Positions 7,452 to 16,988 of a stretch of DNA of 64,000 bases are shown here, piece after piece. The DNA lies in NCBI GenBank assembly GCA_002255905.1, contig NKIN01000001.1:496001-560000 (forward strand), given 5' to 3'. Below the pieces are notes generated by a model that ran no database searches, was not told where the DNA came from, and saw nothing but the letters and a program-made list of their open reading frames with translations. This DNA is from Burkholderiales bacterium PBB1 (GTDB lineage Bacteria; Pseudomonadota; Gammaproteobacteria; Burkholderiales; Burkholderiaceae_C). The translations under genes and the position numbers were made by a program. The stretch's first letter is position 1. Every line of letters starts with the position of its first letter.

Positions 7452-9035
7452 ATGGAAGAGTTGTTATCTCAGCTGCACACCATCGCTCGCAGCATGTGGC
7501 GCTTTCGCTGGCCCTCGGTGCTGGTGGCCTGGGTGGTCGCAATTGCCGGCACCGTTGCGGTGTTTTCGGTGCCCAACCAGTACGAAGCATCGTCTCGGAT
7601 TTTTGTCGATACCGCATCCATCCTGAAGCCGCTGATGTCCGGCCTGACGGTCCAGCCCAACGTCGACCAGCAGGTGGCGATGCTCAGCCGCACGTTGATC
7701 AGCCGGCCCAATGTAGAGAAGCTGGTACGCATGGCTGATCTTGATCTGAAGACCCCGACCAAGAGGGAACAAGAGGAGTTGGTGACAGGCTTGATGGATA
7801 CGCTGCAGATCAAGTCTGTGGGCCGTGACAACCTTTACACACTTACCTTCCGTGACTCCGATCCAGCAAAAGCTCAGCGGGTCATGCAGTCATTCGTGTC
7901 CATCTTCATCGAATCCAGTCTCGGTGCATCGCGAAAAGATTCGGACACGGCAAAAGCATTCATCAACGACCAGATCAAGGTGTACGAAGCGAAGCTCTTG
8001 GAGGCCGAAACACGGCTGAAGGACTTCAGGATAAGAAATATTGAAATGCAGAATGCGGAAGGTAAGGATTCGGTATCCCGATTGAGCGAAGTTGCGGCCC
8101 AGCTGGATCAAGCCAAACTTGAATTGCGCGAGGCGGAGCAAGCCCTTGAAGCCAGCCGTCAGCAGATTGAGTTGGAAAAATCTCAAGCCCAGAGCGCAGC
8201 ATCGACAGAATCGACCAAGCAAGACTTGGCGTTTGCCGTCGAAACGCCTGAAATAGACGCCCGCATCAATGCTCAGAAGCGCGATCTTGACGGGTTATTG
8301 CAGCGATTCACAGACCAACACCCCGACGTCGTGAGCATTCGCAAACTGATTCGCGACTTGGAAGCGCAGAAGAAAACGGAGATCGAAGAGCTTCGCAAAC
8401 AGGCGGCCGCGAACCCAGCGGGCGCGCTGGGTGGCAGCAGCAATCTCCTTTACCAAGAGCTGAACAAACTGAAGGCCAATTCCGAGCAGCAGGTGGCGGC
8501 CCTGAGGGCCAGGGTCGGGGAGTACTCATCGCGCTACAGGCAAGCCATAGAGCAACTGAAAGTCGCGCCGCAGCTCGAGGCTGAAGCTGCGCAACTCAAC
8601 CGCGATTACCAAATCAACAAACAGAATTACGAAAGCCTCGTCTCGCGTCGAGAGTCAGCCGAGATATCAGGTGAACTCGATTCCACAACAGGAGTGGCCG
8701 ATTTCCGTTTGATCGATCCACCTGTTGTTTCAAGCAAGCCGGTGTCTCCGAACCGTCCGATCCTGTTGTCGTTGGCGATGCTGGCTGCCATCGCGGCAGG
8801 GCTCGCCACGGCTTTTGCCTCCAGCCAGTTGCGACCGGTGTTTCACAGTGCGATTGAATTGCGTACCAAACTCGACCAGCCGCTGCTGGGCATGGTGTCA
8901 TTGGTCACAAACCCGTTTGATCAGCGGCGCGCGAGGATCGACAAGTTGAAGTTTCTGTTGTCTTCGGGGGGGTTGTTCGGCGTATTTCTGATTGCGATGA
9001 TCGGCATCTCCTTGTTCTCGGCAACGCGGGGGTAA
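7452..9035 (+). CDS. XrtA system polysaccharide chain-length determinant (Wzz/GNVR type)
   Basis: A 527-residue inner-membrane protein with a Wzz domain after a first span (about residues 22-42), a long periplasmic coiled-coil part (about 165-400, rich in E, Q, K and A) and a PVSPNRP segment just before a further hydrophobic span. A last span lies close to the C-terminus. This is the polysaccharide co-polymerase layout that sets chain length and bridges to the outer-membrane exporter. It lacks the cytoplasmic kinase domain, which is encoded by the next gene. That gene starts inside the stop codon of this one (TAATG). Confidence 0.92.
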   Translation: MEELLSQLHTIARSMWRFRWPSVLVAWVVAIAGTVAVFSVPNQYEASSRIFVDTASILKPLMSGLTVQPNVDQQVAMLSRTLISRPNVEKLVRMADLDLKTPTKREQEELVTGLMDTLQIKSVGRDNLYTLTFRDSDPAKAQRVMQSFVSIFIESSLGASRKDSDTAKAFINDQIKVYEAKLLEAETRLKDFRIRNIEMQNAEGKDSVSRLSEVAAQLDQAKLELREAEQALEASRQQIELEKSQAQSAASTESTKQDLAFAVETPEIDARINAQKRDLDGLLQRFTDQHPDVVSIRKLIRDLEAQKKTEIEELRKQAAANPAGALGGSSNLLYQELNKLKANSEQQVAALRARVGEYSSRYRQAIEQLKVAPQLEAEAAQLNRDYQINKQNYESLVSRRESAEISGELDSTTGVADFRLIDPPVVSSKPVSPNRPILLSLAMLAAIAAGLATAFASSQLRPVFHSAIELRTKLDQPLLGMVSLVTNPFDQRRARIDKLKFLLSSGGLFGVFLIAMIGISLFSATRG

Positions 9036-9988
9036 TGCGCATGACCAGTTTGATTGAACAAGCGGCGCAACGGTTGGAGCAATTGCGGCGTGCAGGAGCC
9101 GAGATCCCGATTGGGCCCACATCTGCCACGGCAGAACACACGACAACGTCCGCCCGGCTCACCGTCAAGTCAACCCCTGCAGTGTCGACCCCCGGTCCCC
9201 ACGCAGCGCCGGCTCCGATGTCGACATCGAAAAGCGTCACGCTTGACCTTGACGCACTGAGTGCGGCGGGAATCGTGACACCGAATGCGCCGAGGTCCTA
9301 CCTTGCAGATCAATTCCGGCTGATCAAGCGGCCGCTGCTTGCCAACGTCAGGGGCAAGGATGCCCAGGCGCTCAAGCACGGCAATCTCATCATGGTGACC
9401 AGTTCTCTTGCGGGAGAAGGCAAGAGCTTCAATTCGGTCAACCTTGCGATGAGCATCGCTATGGAGCTCGATAACACTGTGATGCTTGTCGATGCCGATG
9501 TGGCCCGACCGTCCGTCCTGCGCATGCTGGGGTTGCCAGCGAGCCCGGGGCTGCTGGACCTGCTCGATGGCGACACCGACATGCAGAGCGTTCTGTTGAA
9601 AACGAACATCGACAAGTTGACGCTCCTTCCGAGCGGCACCCCGCACCCGAAAGCCACTGAGCTGTTGGCCAGCGATGCGATGAGCGCACTGCTCGATGAC
9701 ATGGCTGCGCGCTACCCGGATCGGATCATCATTTTCGATTCGCCCCCACTCCTGCTGACCACCGAGTCGCGCGTGCTCGCCAGCCAAATGGGCCAAATCG
9801 TCATGGTCGTCCAGGCCGAGAGAACGCTTCAATCCGATGTGCAAAACGCACTGTCGACCATCAAGAACTGCGCGAACATCAATCTGGTGCTCAACAAGGT
9901 CCGTAGCAGCCGTTCGGATGGTTACGGGTATGGCTACGGCTATGGCTATGGGTACGGCGAGGCGCCCGGTGGCAATTCGAAGGCCTGA
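9035..9988 (+). CDS. XrtA system tyrosine autokinase (CpsD/CapB-like)
   Basis: A 317-residue cytoplasmic BY-type kinase that partners with the chain-length protein. Motifs in order are a Walker A SLAGEGKS (about residues 124-131), a Walker A' VMLVDADVARPS and a Walker B IIIFDSPPLLL. The C-terminus has six alternating Gly-Tyr pairs (residues 296-308), which form the tyrosine cluster that such kinases autophosphorylate. The first ATG at 9035 overlaps the previous stop; an ATG at 9041 gives MTSLIEQA, closer to the family consensus. An Ala/Pro/Thr/Ser-rich linker separates the N-terminal helix from the kinase domain. Cycling of phosphorylation usually governs polymer length and export. Confidence 0.93.
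   Translation: MRMTSLIEQAAQRLEQLRRAGAEIPIGPTSATAEHTTTSARLTVKSTPAVSTPGPHAAPAPMSTSKSVTLDLDALSAAGIVTPNAPRSYLADQFRLIKRPLLANVRGKDAQALKHGNLIMVTSSLAGEGKSFNSVNLAMSIAMELDNTVMLVDADVARPSVLRMLGLPASPGLLDLLDGDTDMQSVLLKTNIDKLTLLPSGTPHPKATELLASDAMSALLDDMAARYPDRIIIFDSPPLLLTTESRVLASQMGQIVMVVQAERTLQSDVQNALSTIKNCANINLVLNKVRSSRSDGYGYGYGYGYGYGEAPGGNSKA
9920..9958 (+). repeat. Six-base tandem repeat coding a Gly-Tyr tail
   Basis: Degenerate six-base units (GGN TAY) repeat six times at the 3' end of the tyrosine kinase gene and encode (GY)6G. A change in copy number would keep frame and alter the number of phosphorylatable tyrosines. Confidence 0.85.
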
Positions 9989-9992
9989 GTAC

Positions 9993-11564
9993 TTGCCTAC
10001 AGGGTCGGCGTCACGTCTTTGCCTGACCCTGCATCGCTGGCTCGGGCGGCAAGTGCTGCCACAGATGGTGGGTGTGATGGGTGTCGCTACCTTTGCCGCC
10101 CATGCTCAAGAGCAAACACCAGTCGCGCGGGCAGGGTTCTTTTTGCAGCCGAGGCTGAGCATCAGCGAGACTGTCACCAGCAATGTGGGGCTTGATCGCG
10201 GCGGCGATGCCCGCGCGGATGCGATCACCGACATCAGTCCCGGGCTGCGTGTGAGCAGCCGATCCGGGCGAATCGTGGGGGACCTCGACTACGCCCTGCA
10301 CGGACTGATTTACGCGCGACGATCGTCGGCTAGCGAGGTGCAGCAGTCGCTCAGCGCGCGGGGCACCGCAGAAGCGATTGAAAAATGGGCCTATGTCGAT
10401 GCCAGCGCCAGCATTGCGCAGCAGAGCATCTCGGCGCTTGGCACCCGGTCGGTGGACCGCAATCTGGCAGACAGCAATCGCGCCGAAGTGTCGACGTACC
10501 AGATCGCGCCTTACGTTCGCGGCCCGCTGGGCAGTTTCGCGAATTACCAGGTGCGATGGGACTGGACATCCAGCAATAGCAGCGGTTCAAGTGCCCAATC
10601 GACCTCCAACACTGCGTCTTTTGTCCTCAGTTCCAGTCAGGCACTGTTCTCACGCCTCGGTTGGTCGTTGAATGCGTCGCGGCAAAGCTCGGAATTTCAA
10701 AATCGGGGCCGCCAGTCTTCCACAAGCTTGAATGGGCGACTGACCTTCGCTGTCACCCCGGAGTTCCAGCTGTCGGCGGGCGCTGGCCGGGAACGCAATG
10801 ACTACCAGCGCTTGAGCCAGAAGAGTTCCACGTACTGGAGTGGCGGCTTCACTTGGAAGCCGACTGAACGGACAGTGCTTGAAGTGACGCGCGAACACCG
10901 GTTCTTTGGCAACGCCTACAACATCCGTTTTGAGCACCGCACTCCACGAACGGTCTGGACCTTTGTCGATAACCAGGATGTCAACACGACTGCCAGTGCG
11001 AACGGCACCAATTCACCGCGCACCGTGTTCGACCTGTTGTATGCGCAGTTCGCATCCATCGCACCCGATCCGGCGCAGCGCGCCGCGTTGGTCGATGCCT
11101 TCCTGCAGAACAACGGGCTGACACGCAGCACCCTCGTCAATGGCGGGTTTCTCACCAATGCCGCATCCATTCAGCGGAGACAGAACCTGTCTCTGGCATT
11201 GATTGGCTTGCGCTCTACCTTGCTGCTGTCCACTTCGCGTAACGACGCGCGCGCAGTTGACCCGACGGCAACCAACGCCGGTGACTTGTCGAATGGTCGC
11301 AACCTCCATTCCACTGGTTTTGGAATCAACGTGTCGCATCGCCTGACGCCTTTGTCGGCCCTCAGCGCTGACCTTTCGCTGAACAGGAACAGCTCCACAG
11401 GGGACAACCGAACCACCCGCCTGCGCTCACTCAGCACCACCTACAGCACACGACTGAGCAACCAGGTCGACCTGTCGCTATCGGCACGTCGAACCTTGTT
11501 TCACAGCGATGTCGATCCCTACAACGAAAGCGCCATCGTGGCCAGTCTCAGGATGCGGTTCTAA
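9993..11564 (+). CDS. XrtA system-associated outer-membrane beta-barrel protein
   Basis: About 523 residues of alternating hydrophobic and polar strands rich in Ser, Thr, Arg and aromatic residues, ending in RMRF with a terminal Phe, as expected of an outer-membrane beta-barrel. It matches the family found between the tyrosine kinase and ExeA-like ATPase in XrtA loci. The frame is open upstream into the kinase gene. I chose the TTG at 9993, five bases after the kinase stop, because it gives a signal peptide with a basic N-region and cleavage near AAHAQE. No ATG with a good site fits. It probably helps the polymer cross the outer membrane. Confidence 0.8.
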   Translation: MPTGSASRLCLTLHRWLGRQVLPQMVGVMGVATFAAHAQEQTPVARAGFFLQPRLSISETVTSNVGLDRGGDARADAITDISPGLRVSSRSGRIVGDLDYALHGLIYARRSSASEVQQSLSARGTAEAIEKWAYVDASASIAQQSISALGTRSVDRNLADSNRAEVSTYQIAPYVRGPLGSFANYQVRWDWTSSNSSGSSAQSTSNTASFVLSSSQALFSRLGWSLNASRQSSEFQNRGRQSSTSLNGRLTFAVTPEFQLSAGAGRERNDYQRLSQKSSTYWSGGFTWKPTERTVLEVTREHRFFGNAYNIRFEHRTPRTVWTFVDNQDVNTTASANGTNSPRTVFDLLYAQFASIAPDPAQRAALVDAFLQNNGLTRSTLVNGGFLTNAASIQRRQNLSLALIGLRSTLLLSTSRNDARAVDPTATNAGDLSNGRNLHSTGFGINVSHRLTPLSALSADLSLNRNSSTGDNRTTRLRSLSTTYSTRLSNQVDLSLSARRTLFHSDVDPYNESAIVASLRMRF

Positions 11565-11566
11565 CC

Positions 11567-12658
11567 ATGTACGAGGCGTTCTACGGTCTGACGAGCAAGC
11601 CGTTCCAGCTCAACCCGGACCCCAGCTTCTATTTCGGCAGCAAGCAACACAGCCGTGCCAAGGCCTATCTCGAGTACGGTGTTTCCCGGCACGAAGGGTT
11701 CGTGGTCATCACCGGCGAGATCGGTGCTGGCAAGACGACGATCCTGCGCACGCTGATCGACAGCCTGCACGGCAGCGAGGTGGTGATCGGCCATTTGGTC
11801 ACTACCCAACTCGGGGCCGAGGACACCTTGCGCATGGTCGGCGCGGCATTTGGCTTTCACGTCAAGGACGTGTCCAAGGCGCAGCTGCTGATCACCCTGG
11901 AAGCGTTCCTGGTCAACCAGACGAGCCAGGGAAAGCGCTGTCTGCTGATCGTCGACGAGGCGCAGAACCTCACTGCGCAGGCGGTGGAAGAGTTGCGCAT
12001 GCTGTCGAATTTCCAGTTCGGCAACCAGGCGTTGCTGCAAAGCTTCATGGTCGGCCAGCCCGAGTTTCGCGAGATCCTGCAGCGCCCGGAGATGGAGCAG
12101 TTTCGGCAGCGCGTGGCGGCCACCTGTCACATCGGGCCTTTGGATGCCGAGGAGACGCAGCGCTATATCGAGCATCGACTGGCGTGCGCAGGATCCGATG
12201 GCAAGCCCAGTTTCGAGCCTGCGGCATTCAACGCGATCTTCAAGGCAACGCGCGGGATTCCACGACGCATCAACTCCCTCTGCGATCGCCTGCTGCTGCT
12301 CGGCTTCCTGGCCGAGAAGACCCACCTGACTCGTGCCGATGTCGACGAAGTGGTCCAGGAGACCACCGAAGAGGCGGCCGTTCCGGCCAAGCCCTTCGAG
12401 CCTGTCGGCTCCGCATTGCACGCCGGGCACTCGGAGTTGATCCCCGACATCGATCTGTCGAAGATCAATCTGGCGCCCGAGGCATCCATCCAGATGTCGG
12501 GACAACTGGCGAGCCTGATGGCCGAGCAGAAACTCGATCAACTGCAGCGCGTGGAACGCAGCCTGCTGAGACTCGAGCGGCAGAACGTGCAACTCATCGG
12601 CCTCTTGCAAAAGCTGATCGGCGCGGTCAAGACGACATCGGATGAAAGCAGCTCATGA
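11567..12658 (+). CDS. XrtA/PEP-CTERM system-associated ATPase (ExeA-like)
   Basis: A 363-residue AAA+ ATPase of the ExeA/GspA type. The N-terminus MYEAFYGLTSKPFQLNPDP is the family signature. Walker A TGEIGAGKTT lies near residues 49-58, Walker B LLIVDEAQ near 125-132, and a sensor-like IPRRINSLCDR near residue 230. A C-terminal extension of about 100 residues ends in a helical KLDQLQRVERSLLRLE stretch, likely a coiled coil. It starts two bases after the beta-barrel stop, and its own stop overlaps the wecB start (ATGA). Its presumed role is energising assembly or opening of the secretion apparatus, inferred from ExeA relatives. Confidence 0.93.
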   Translation: MYEAFYGLTSKPFQLNPDPSFYFGSKQHSRAKAYLEYGVSRHEGFVVITGEIGAGKTTILRTLIDSLHGSEVVIGHLVTTQLGAEDTLRMVGAAFGFHVKDVSKAQLLITLEAFLVNQTSQGKRCLLIVDEAQNLTAQAVEELRMLSNFQFGNQALLQSFMVGQPEFREILQRPEMEQFRQRVAATCHIGPLDAEETQRYIEHRLACAGSDGKPSFEPAAFNAIFKATRGIPRRINSLCDRLLLLGFLAEKTHLTRADVDEVVQETTEEAAVPAKPFEPVGSALHAGHSELIPDIDLSKINLAPEASIQMSGQLASLMAEQKLDQLQRVERSLLRLERQNVQLIGLLQKLIGAVKTTSDESSS

Positions 12659-13815
12659 GCACAGAGGCTGCTGAGGTCACGATCGCGCCGGTGATGTGCG
12701 TGGTTGGCGCGCGGCCCAATTTCATGAAGATGGCGCCGATCCTGCGTGCTCTGGCGAATCACGTCCCACCATTGCCTGCGCTTCTGGTGCACACCGGGCA
12801 GCACTACGACCAGGGCATGAGCGGCCAGCTCTTCACCGACCTGGGCTTGCCCCTGCCTGATCTGAATCTCGATGTCGGGTCGGGCAGCCACGCAGTTCAG
12901 ACGGCCGAGGTCATGCGTCGATTCGAACCTGCGCTGGATGCACATCGACCGTCCTGCGTGTTGGTGGTGGGCGATGTGAACTCCACCCTCGCGTGCACGC
13001 TGGTCGCCGTCAAGAAGGGGATCCCGGTGGCGCATGTCGAGGCAGGCCTGCGCAGCTACGACCGGAAGATGCCCGAAGAGATCAACCGCGTGGTCACTGA
13101 CCAGTTGGCCGATCGGCTGTACACCACCGAGCGCAGTGCGCTCGACAACCTGCTGGCCGAAGGCATCCCTGCGGAGCGGGTCAGCTTTTGCGGCAACGTG
13201 ATGATCGATTCGCTGCTGGCACATCGCCAGCATGCGCATGCTGCCGCTGCGACCTTGCGCGCGCACGACATCGACCCCGCAGTGCTCGCGCACCCCAATG
13301 GCTACGGCGTGGTGACGCTGCATCGTCCTTCCAACGTGGACGATCCACAAACGCTGCGCGCCTTGCTGGCCGTGCTGGGAGAGGTGGCCACGCAACTGCC
13401 GCTGATCTTCGCGATGCATCCACGCACGCGCAGCCAGATCGACAAGCTGGATGCCCGCGAACTGATCGACCCGACCCGTCTGCTGGTGCTCCCGCCACAG
13501 GGCTATCTGGAAATGCTCGGCCTGATGGCCGGTGCCACCGTGGTGCTGACCGACTCAGGGGGGCTGCAGGAAGAAACCACCGCACTCGGTGTCCCTTGCC
13601 TGACGCTGCGCCCGAACACCGAGCGCCCGATCACGATCGAGCAGGGCACCAACACGCTGGTGGGCACCGATCGATCGGCGATCCTGCAAGGCGTCTCTGA
13701 AATCCTCGCCGGTCAGGGCAAGCGAGGCCGCGTGCCCGAGCTGTGGGATGGCCACGCCGCCGACCGCATTGCCAGTGATCTGTGGCAGTGGCTGCCGCGC
13801 ACCGGGAGGGCGTGA
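12655..13815 (+). CDS. wecB: UDP-N-acetylglucosamine 2-epimerase (non-hydrolysing)
   Basis: A 386-residue enzyme interconverting UDP-GlcNAc and UDP-ManNAc in the cytoplasm. Family motifs seen are GARPNFMKMAPI near the N-terminus, HTGQHYD, VVGDVNSTLA, HVEAGLRSYDRKMPEEINR, TLHRPSNVD, and DSGGLQEE with LGVPCLTLR and TERPIT toward the C-terminus. Its length is normal for WecB. It sits between the ATPase and the deacetylase, overlapping both (ATGA at its start, TGATG at its end), which is the usual place in XrtA loci. It supplies a ManNAc-type precursor. No ManNAc dehydrogenase lies beside it, but a related dehydrogenase is encoded at 54315-55607. Confidence 0.95.
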   Translation: MSTEAAEVTIAPVMCVVGARPNFMKMAPILRALANHVPPLPALLVHTGQHYDQGMSGQLFTDLGLPLPDLNLDVGSGSHAVQTAEVMRRFEPALDAHRPSCVLVVGDVNSTLACTLVAVKKGIPVAHVEAGLRSYDRKMPEEINRVVTDQLADRLYTTERSALDNLLAEGIPAERVSFCGNVMIDSLLAHRQHAHAAAATLRAHDIDPAVLAHPNGYGVVTLHRPSNVDDPQTLRALLAVLGEVATQLPLIFAMHPRTRSQIDKLDARELIDPTRLLVLPPQGYLEMLGLMAGATVVLTDSGGLQEETTALGVPCLTLRPNTERPITIEQGTNTLVGTDRSAILQGVSEILAGQGKRGRVPELWDGHAADRIASDLWQWLPRTGRA

Positions 13816-14723
13816 TGAGTGCGCCAGCCGCGACCCAGGGCGCACCCTTGCGCAACGCCCTGACGATCGACGTCGAAGACTATTTCCAGGTGTCCGCTTT
13901 TGCGCCCTACATCGCGCGCAGTGACTGGGATCAGCGCGAATGCCGTGTCGAGCGCAACATCGATCGCATCCTGACGATGCTGGCGCGGCACGATACCAAG
14001 GCCACCTTCTTCACCCTCGGCTGGATCGCGCAGCGCTATCCGCAACTGGTGCGCCGCATCGCAGAGGCAGGGCATGAGGTTGCTAGCCACGGCTACGGCC
14101 ATCAACGCGCCAGCGACCTCACCGAAGCCGAGTTCACCGCCGACATCGTAAGCGCCAAGCACATTCTTGAAGACCTGAGCGGATCACCCGTCACTGGCTA
14201 TCGGGCGCCAAGCTTTTCGATCGGCACCGGCAATCTGTGGGCCTTCGACTGCTTGGCGCGTGCCGGCTACCGCTACAGCTCGAGCATCTACCCCATCGCG
14301 CACGACCATTACGGCATGCCCGATGCGCCGCGCTTCGCGTACCGCGTCAACGACAGCCTCATCGAAGTCCCGATCACCACGCTGCGGCTGTTGGGCCGCA
14401 ACCTGCCCTCTAGCGGCGGCGGCTACTTCCGGCTGCTGCCTTACGCGGTGTCGCGTTGGATGCTGCGCCAGGTGCGCTCGCGCGACCAGCAATCGGCGAT
14501 CTTCTATTTCCATCCGTGGGAGATCGATGCCGAGCAGCCGCGCGTTGCCGGCATCGACGGCAAGACGCGATTTCGCCATTACGTGAACATTGAACGAATG
14601 GAGCATCGGCTGGAGTGCCTGCTGCGAGATTTTCAATGGGGTCGGATGGATCATCTCTTTCTTGACCGACAGCCCCCATTGACCCCGCATCACGCCCCGT
14701 CTTCCTCGCCGTGCCCCGCGTAA
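13815..14723 (+). CDS. XrtA system polysaccharide deacetylase (NodB fold, DUF3473)
   Basis: A 302-residue NodB-type carbohydrate esterase. TIDVEDYFQ holds the catalytic and metal aspartates (D19, D22), and SHGYGH gives metal histidines H92 and H96. GYRAPSFSIG near residue 130 and YFHPWEID near residue 230 match the family, and the DUF3473 tail follows. No signal peptide is visible, so it may act on lipid-linked or intracellular intermediates. The start overlaps the wecB stop (TGATG). N-deacetylation would expose free amines on the polymer, as in PgaB-like systems, but its exact substrate is unknown. Confidence 0.92.
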   Translation: MSAPAATQGAPLRNALTIDVEDYFQVSAFAPYIARSDWDQRECRVERNIDRILTMLARHDTKATFFTLGWIAQRYPQLVRRIAEAGHEVASHGYGHQRASDLTEAEFTADIVSAKHILEDLSGSPVTGYRAPSFSIGTGNLWAFDCLARAGYRYSSSIYPIAHDHYGMPDAPRFAYRVNDSLIEVPITTLRLLGRNLPSSGGGYFRLLPYAVSRWMLRQVRSRDQQSAIFYFHPWEIDAEQPRVAGIDGKTRFRHYVNIERMEHRLECLLRDFQWGRMDHLFLDRQPPLTPHHAPSSSPCPA

Positions 14724-15748
14724 ACAACCTCGCACTGACCGACACTGCCACCGCGCAACGCTGGGATGCGTTCGTGCTGGCCTGCCCGACCGCCACGTTC
14801 TTTCATCGCGCCGGGTGGCAATCCATCATGAATGGCGTGTTTCGCCATGACACCTACTTTCTGTACGCCGAAACCGACGGCCGAATCGAAGGTGTGCTGC
14901 CGCTGGCGCATGTGAAGTCGATGCTGTTCGGCAACTCGCTGGTGAGTCTTCCTTTCGCGGTTTACGGTGGGGTGGCGGCAACCACGACCGAAGCCGCCAG
15001 CGCACTGGAAGCCGAGGCTCAGCGCATCGCACAGCGTTTGGGTGTCGATCACCTGGAACTTCGCCACGTCGACGCGCGCCACGAAGACTGGCCACGTCAG
15101 GACCTGTACGTCACCTTCCGCAAGTCCATCCTGCCCGAAGAAGAGGCCAACATGCTGGCCATTCCGCGCAAGCAGCGCGCGATGGTGCGCAAGGGCATCA
15201 AGAACGGTCTGCGCAGCGAGATCGACCCATGTGTCGATCGCTTTTTTGCACTGTATGCCGACAACGTCCATCGCCACGGCACGCCAGCGCTTCCCAAGCG
15301 CTACTTCGAGGCGTTGCAGGCGCAGTTTGGCGACGACTGCGAGGTGCTGATCGTCAGCGGGCCCGATGGCCAGACGTTGAGCGGCGTGATGAGCTTCTAT
15401 TTCCGCGACGAGGTGCTCCCGTACTACGCCGGTGACGACAAGTCGGCGCGCGACCTGGCCGCCAATGATTTCAAGTACTGGGAGCTGATGCGCCTGTCCT
15501 GCGCGCGCGGACTGAAGGTGTTCGACTACGGCCGCAGCAAGCAGGGCACCGGCTCTTTCGCGTTCAAGAAGAACTGGGGCTTCGAGCCCGCGCCGCTGCA
15601 TTACGAATACTGCCTGTACAAGCGGGATGCCGTGCCGCAGAACAACCCGGCCAACGCGAAGTTCCGCCTGATGATCGAAGCGTGGCGACGCATGCCCATC
15701 GGCATCGCCAACTGGCTTGGCCCCTACGTCGTTCGCAACCTCGGCTGA
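14711..15748 (+). CDS. XrtA/PEP-CTERM-associated FemAB-like protein
   Basis: A 345-residue protein of the FemAB/GNAT-like superfamily found in XrtA loci. It begins with a GTG at 14711 that overlaps the deacetylase stop by 13 bases. Visible features include FFHRAGWQSIMNGVF near the N-terminus, IPRKQRAMVRKGIKNG near the middle, and the C-terminal FDYGRSKQGTGSFAFKKNWGF stretch that is typical of peptidoglycan-bridge-type aminoacyltransferases acting on polysaccharide loci. FemAB enzymes move an aminoacyl group from tRNA to an amine. Here transfer of an amino-acid substituent onto a sugar amine is possible, and deacetylation by the adjacent enzyme could create the acceptor (inference). Confidence 0.9.
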   Translation: MPRVNNLALTDTATAQRWDAFVLACPTATFFHRAGWQSIMNGVFRHDTYFLYAETDGRIEGVLPLAHVKSMLFGNSLVSLPFAVYGGVAATTTEAASALEAEAQRIAQRLGVDHLELRHVDARHEDWPRQDLYVTFRKSILPEEEANMLAIPRKQRAMVRKGIKNGLRSEIDPCVDRFFALYADNVHRHGTPALPKRYFEALQAQFGDDCEVLIVSGPDGQTLSGVMSFYFRDEVLPYYAGDDKSARDLAANDFKYWELMRLSCARGLKVFDYGRSKQGTGSFAFKKNWGFEPAPLHYEYCLYKRDAVPQNNPANAKFRLMIEAWRRMPIGIANWLGPYVVRNLG

Positions 15749-15751
15749 CCC

Positions 15752-16969
15752 GTGGCCAACCTGCTTTATCTGGTGCATCGGCTGCCTTACCCGCCCAACA
15801 AGGGCGACAAGGTGCGCTCGTACCACCTGCTGAAGCACCTGCTGGCCAGGCACCGGGTGTTTGTCGGAACATTTGTCGATGACCCCGAGGACGAGGGGCA
15901 TGTCGACACATTGCGTGCCTTGTGCGCCGACTTGCAGGTCACTCGTCTGCTTCCGGTGCGCGCGCGCATCAACAGCCTGGTGGGCTTGATCGGTGGTGAC
16001 GCACTGACGCTGCATTACTACCGCGACGCTGCGTTGCAACGGTGGGTTCGCGAAACGGTGCGCCGCGAGCACATCGATGCCGCCGTGGTCTTTTCCTCCT
16101 CGATGGCGCAGTATGTCGACGGCCTTGGCGTGCCGATGCTGGTGGATTTCGTCGATGTGGACTCTGCCAAGTGGACCGGATATGCCGAACATCACCGCTG
16201 GCCGATGTCCTGGTTGTATCGCCGTGAGGGCTCGCAGTTGCTGCGCTACGAACGCGCAGTGGCCGCACGGTCGAGGCGCTCGTTTTTTGTGACCGAGAAC
16301 GAAACGGCCTTGTTTCGCCAGCTGGCGCCCGAGAGCGTCCACACCTGCGAGGCCGTCTGCAACGGGGTCGATGCCGATTACTTCGCCCCCGACCCATCCT
16401 GCGCTTCGCCCTATGCCCAGCAGGAACTGCCCGTGGTGTTCACCGGGGCCATGGACTACTGGCCCAACATCGATGCAGTGACCTGGTTTGCGACCGAGAT
16501 CCTGCCGCGATTGCGCACACACTGGCCGTCGTTGCGCTTCCATGTGGCCGGCCGCAATCCGACACCGTCCGTGCGTGCCTTGGCCGGCGATGCGGTCAGC
16601 GTCACCGGTACGGTCCCCGACATGCGCCCTTACCTTCAATATGCGGCGGTGGTGGTAGCGCCGTTGCGGCTGGCGCGCGGCATCCAGAACAAGATCCTGG
16701 AAGCCATGGCCATGGGTAGGCCCGTCGTGGCGGCGAGCGAATGTGCCGCCGCGATCGTTGCCGAGCGAGGGCTCGAACTGATGTGCGCCGAGGATGCAGA
16801 CGCCTTTGTTCGGGAGGTGGATGCACTGTTGCGCGATCCGGTTCGTGCCGTTGCCGTCGGCGCAGCCGGCCGCCGCTGCGTGCAGCGAAACTACAGCTGG
16901 GACGCGCACCTGTCCGCCTTCGATCGTCATCTCGCTCCGATGTGCAGCGACCAGTCGCTGGCGGCCTGA
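15752..16969 (+). CDS. XrtA/PEP-CTERM-associated glycosyltransferase, type 1
   Basis: A 405-residue GT4-like glycosyltransferase beginning with a GTG four bases after the FemAB stop. The N-terminal half has HRLPYPPNKGDKVRSYHLLK, the signature of the exosortase-associated first glycosyltransferase family. The C-terminal Rossmann half carries VVFTGAMDYWPN, GTVPDMRPYL, and PLRLARGIQNKILEAMAMGRP, which includes the EX7E-type donor-binding region. It should add a sugar to the lipid-linked repeat on the cytoplasmic face. The donor is unknown. Position directly before exosortase A is standard for these loci. Confidence 0.93.
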   Translation: MANLLYLVHRLPYPPNKGDKVRSYHLLKHLLARHRVFVGTFVDDPEDEGHVDTLRALCADLQVTRLLPVRARINSLVGLIGGDALTLHYYRDAALQRWVRETVRREHIDAAVVFSSSMAQYVDGLGVPMLVDFVDVDSAKWTGYAEHHRWPMSWLYRREGSQLLRYERAVAARSRRSFFVTENETALFRQLAPESVHTCEAVCNGVDADYFAPDPSCASPYAQQELPVVFTGAMDYWPNIDAVTWFATEILPRLRTHWPSLRFHVAGRNPTPSVRALAGDAVSVTGTVPDMRPYLQYAAVVVAPLRLARGIQNKILEAMAMGRPVVAASECAAAIVAERGLELMCAEDADAFVREVDALLRDPVRAVAVGAAGRRCVQRNYSWDAHLSAFDRHLAPMCSDQSLAA

Positions 16970-16988
16970 ACCGATTGGAATCCCGACA

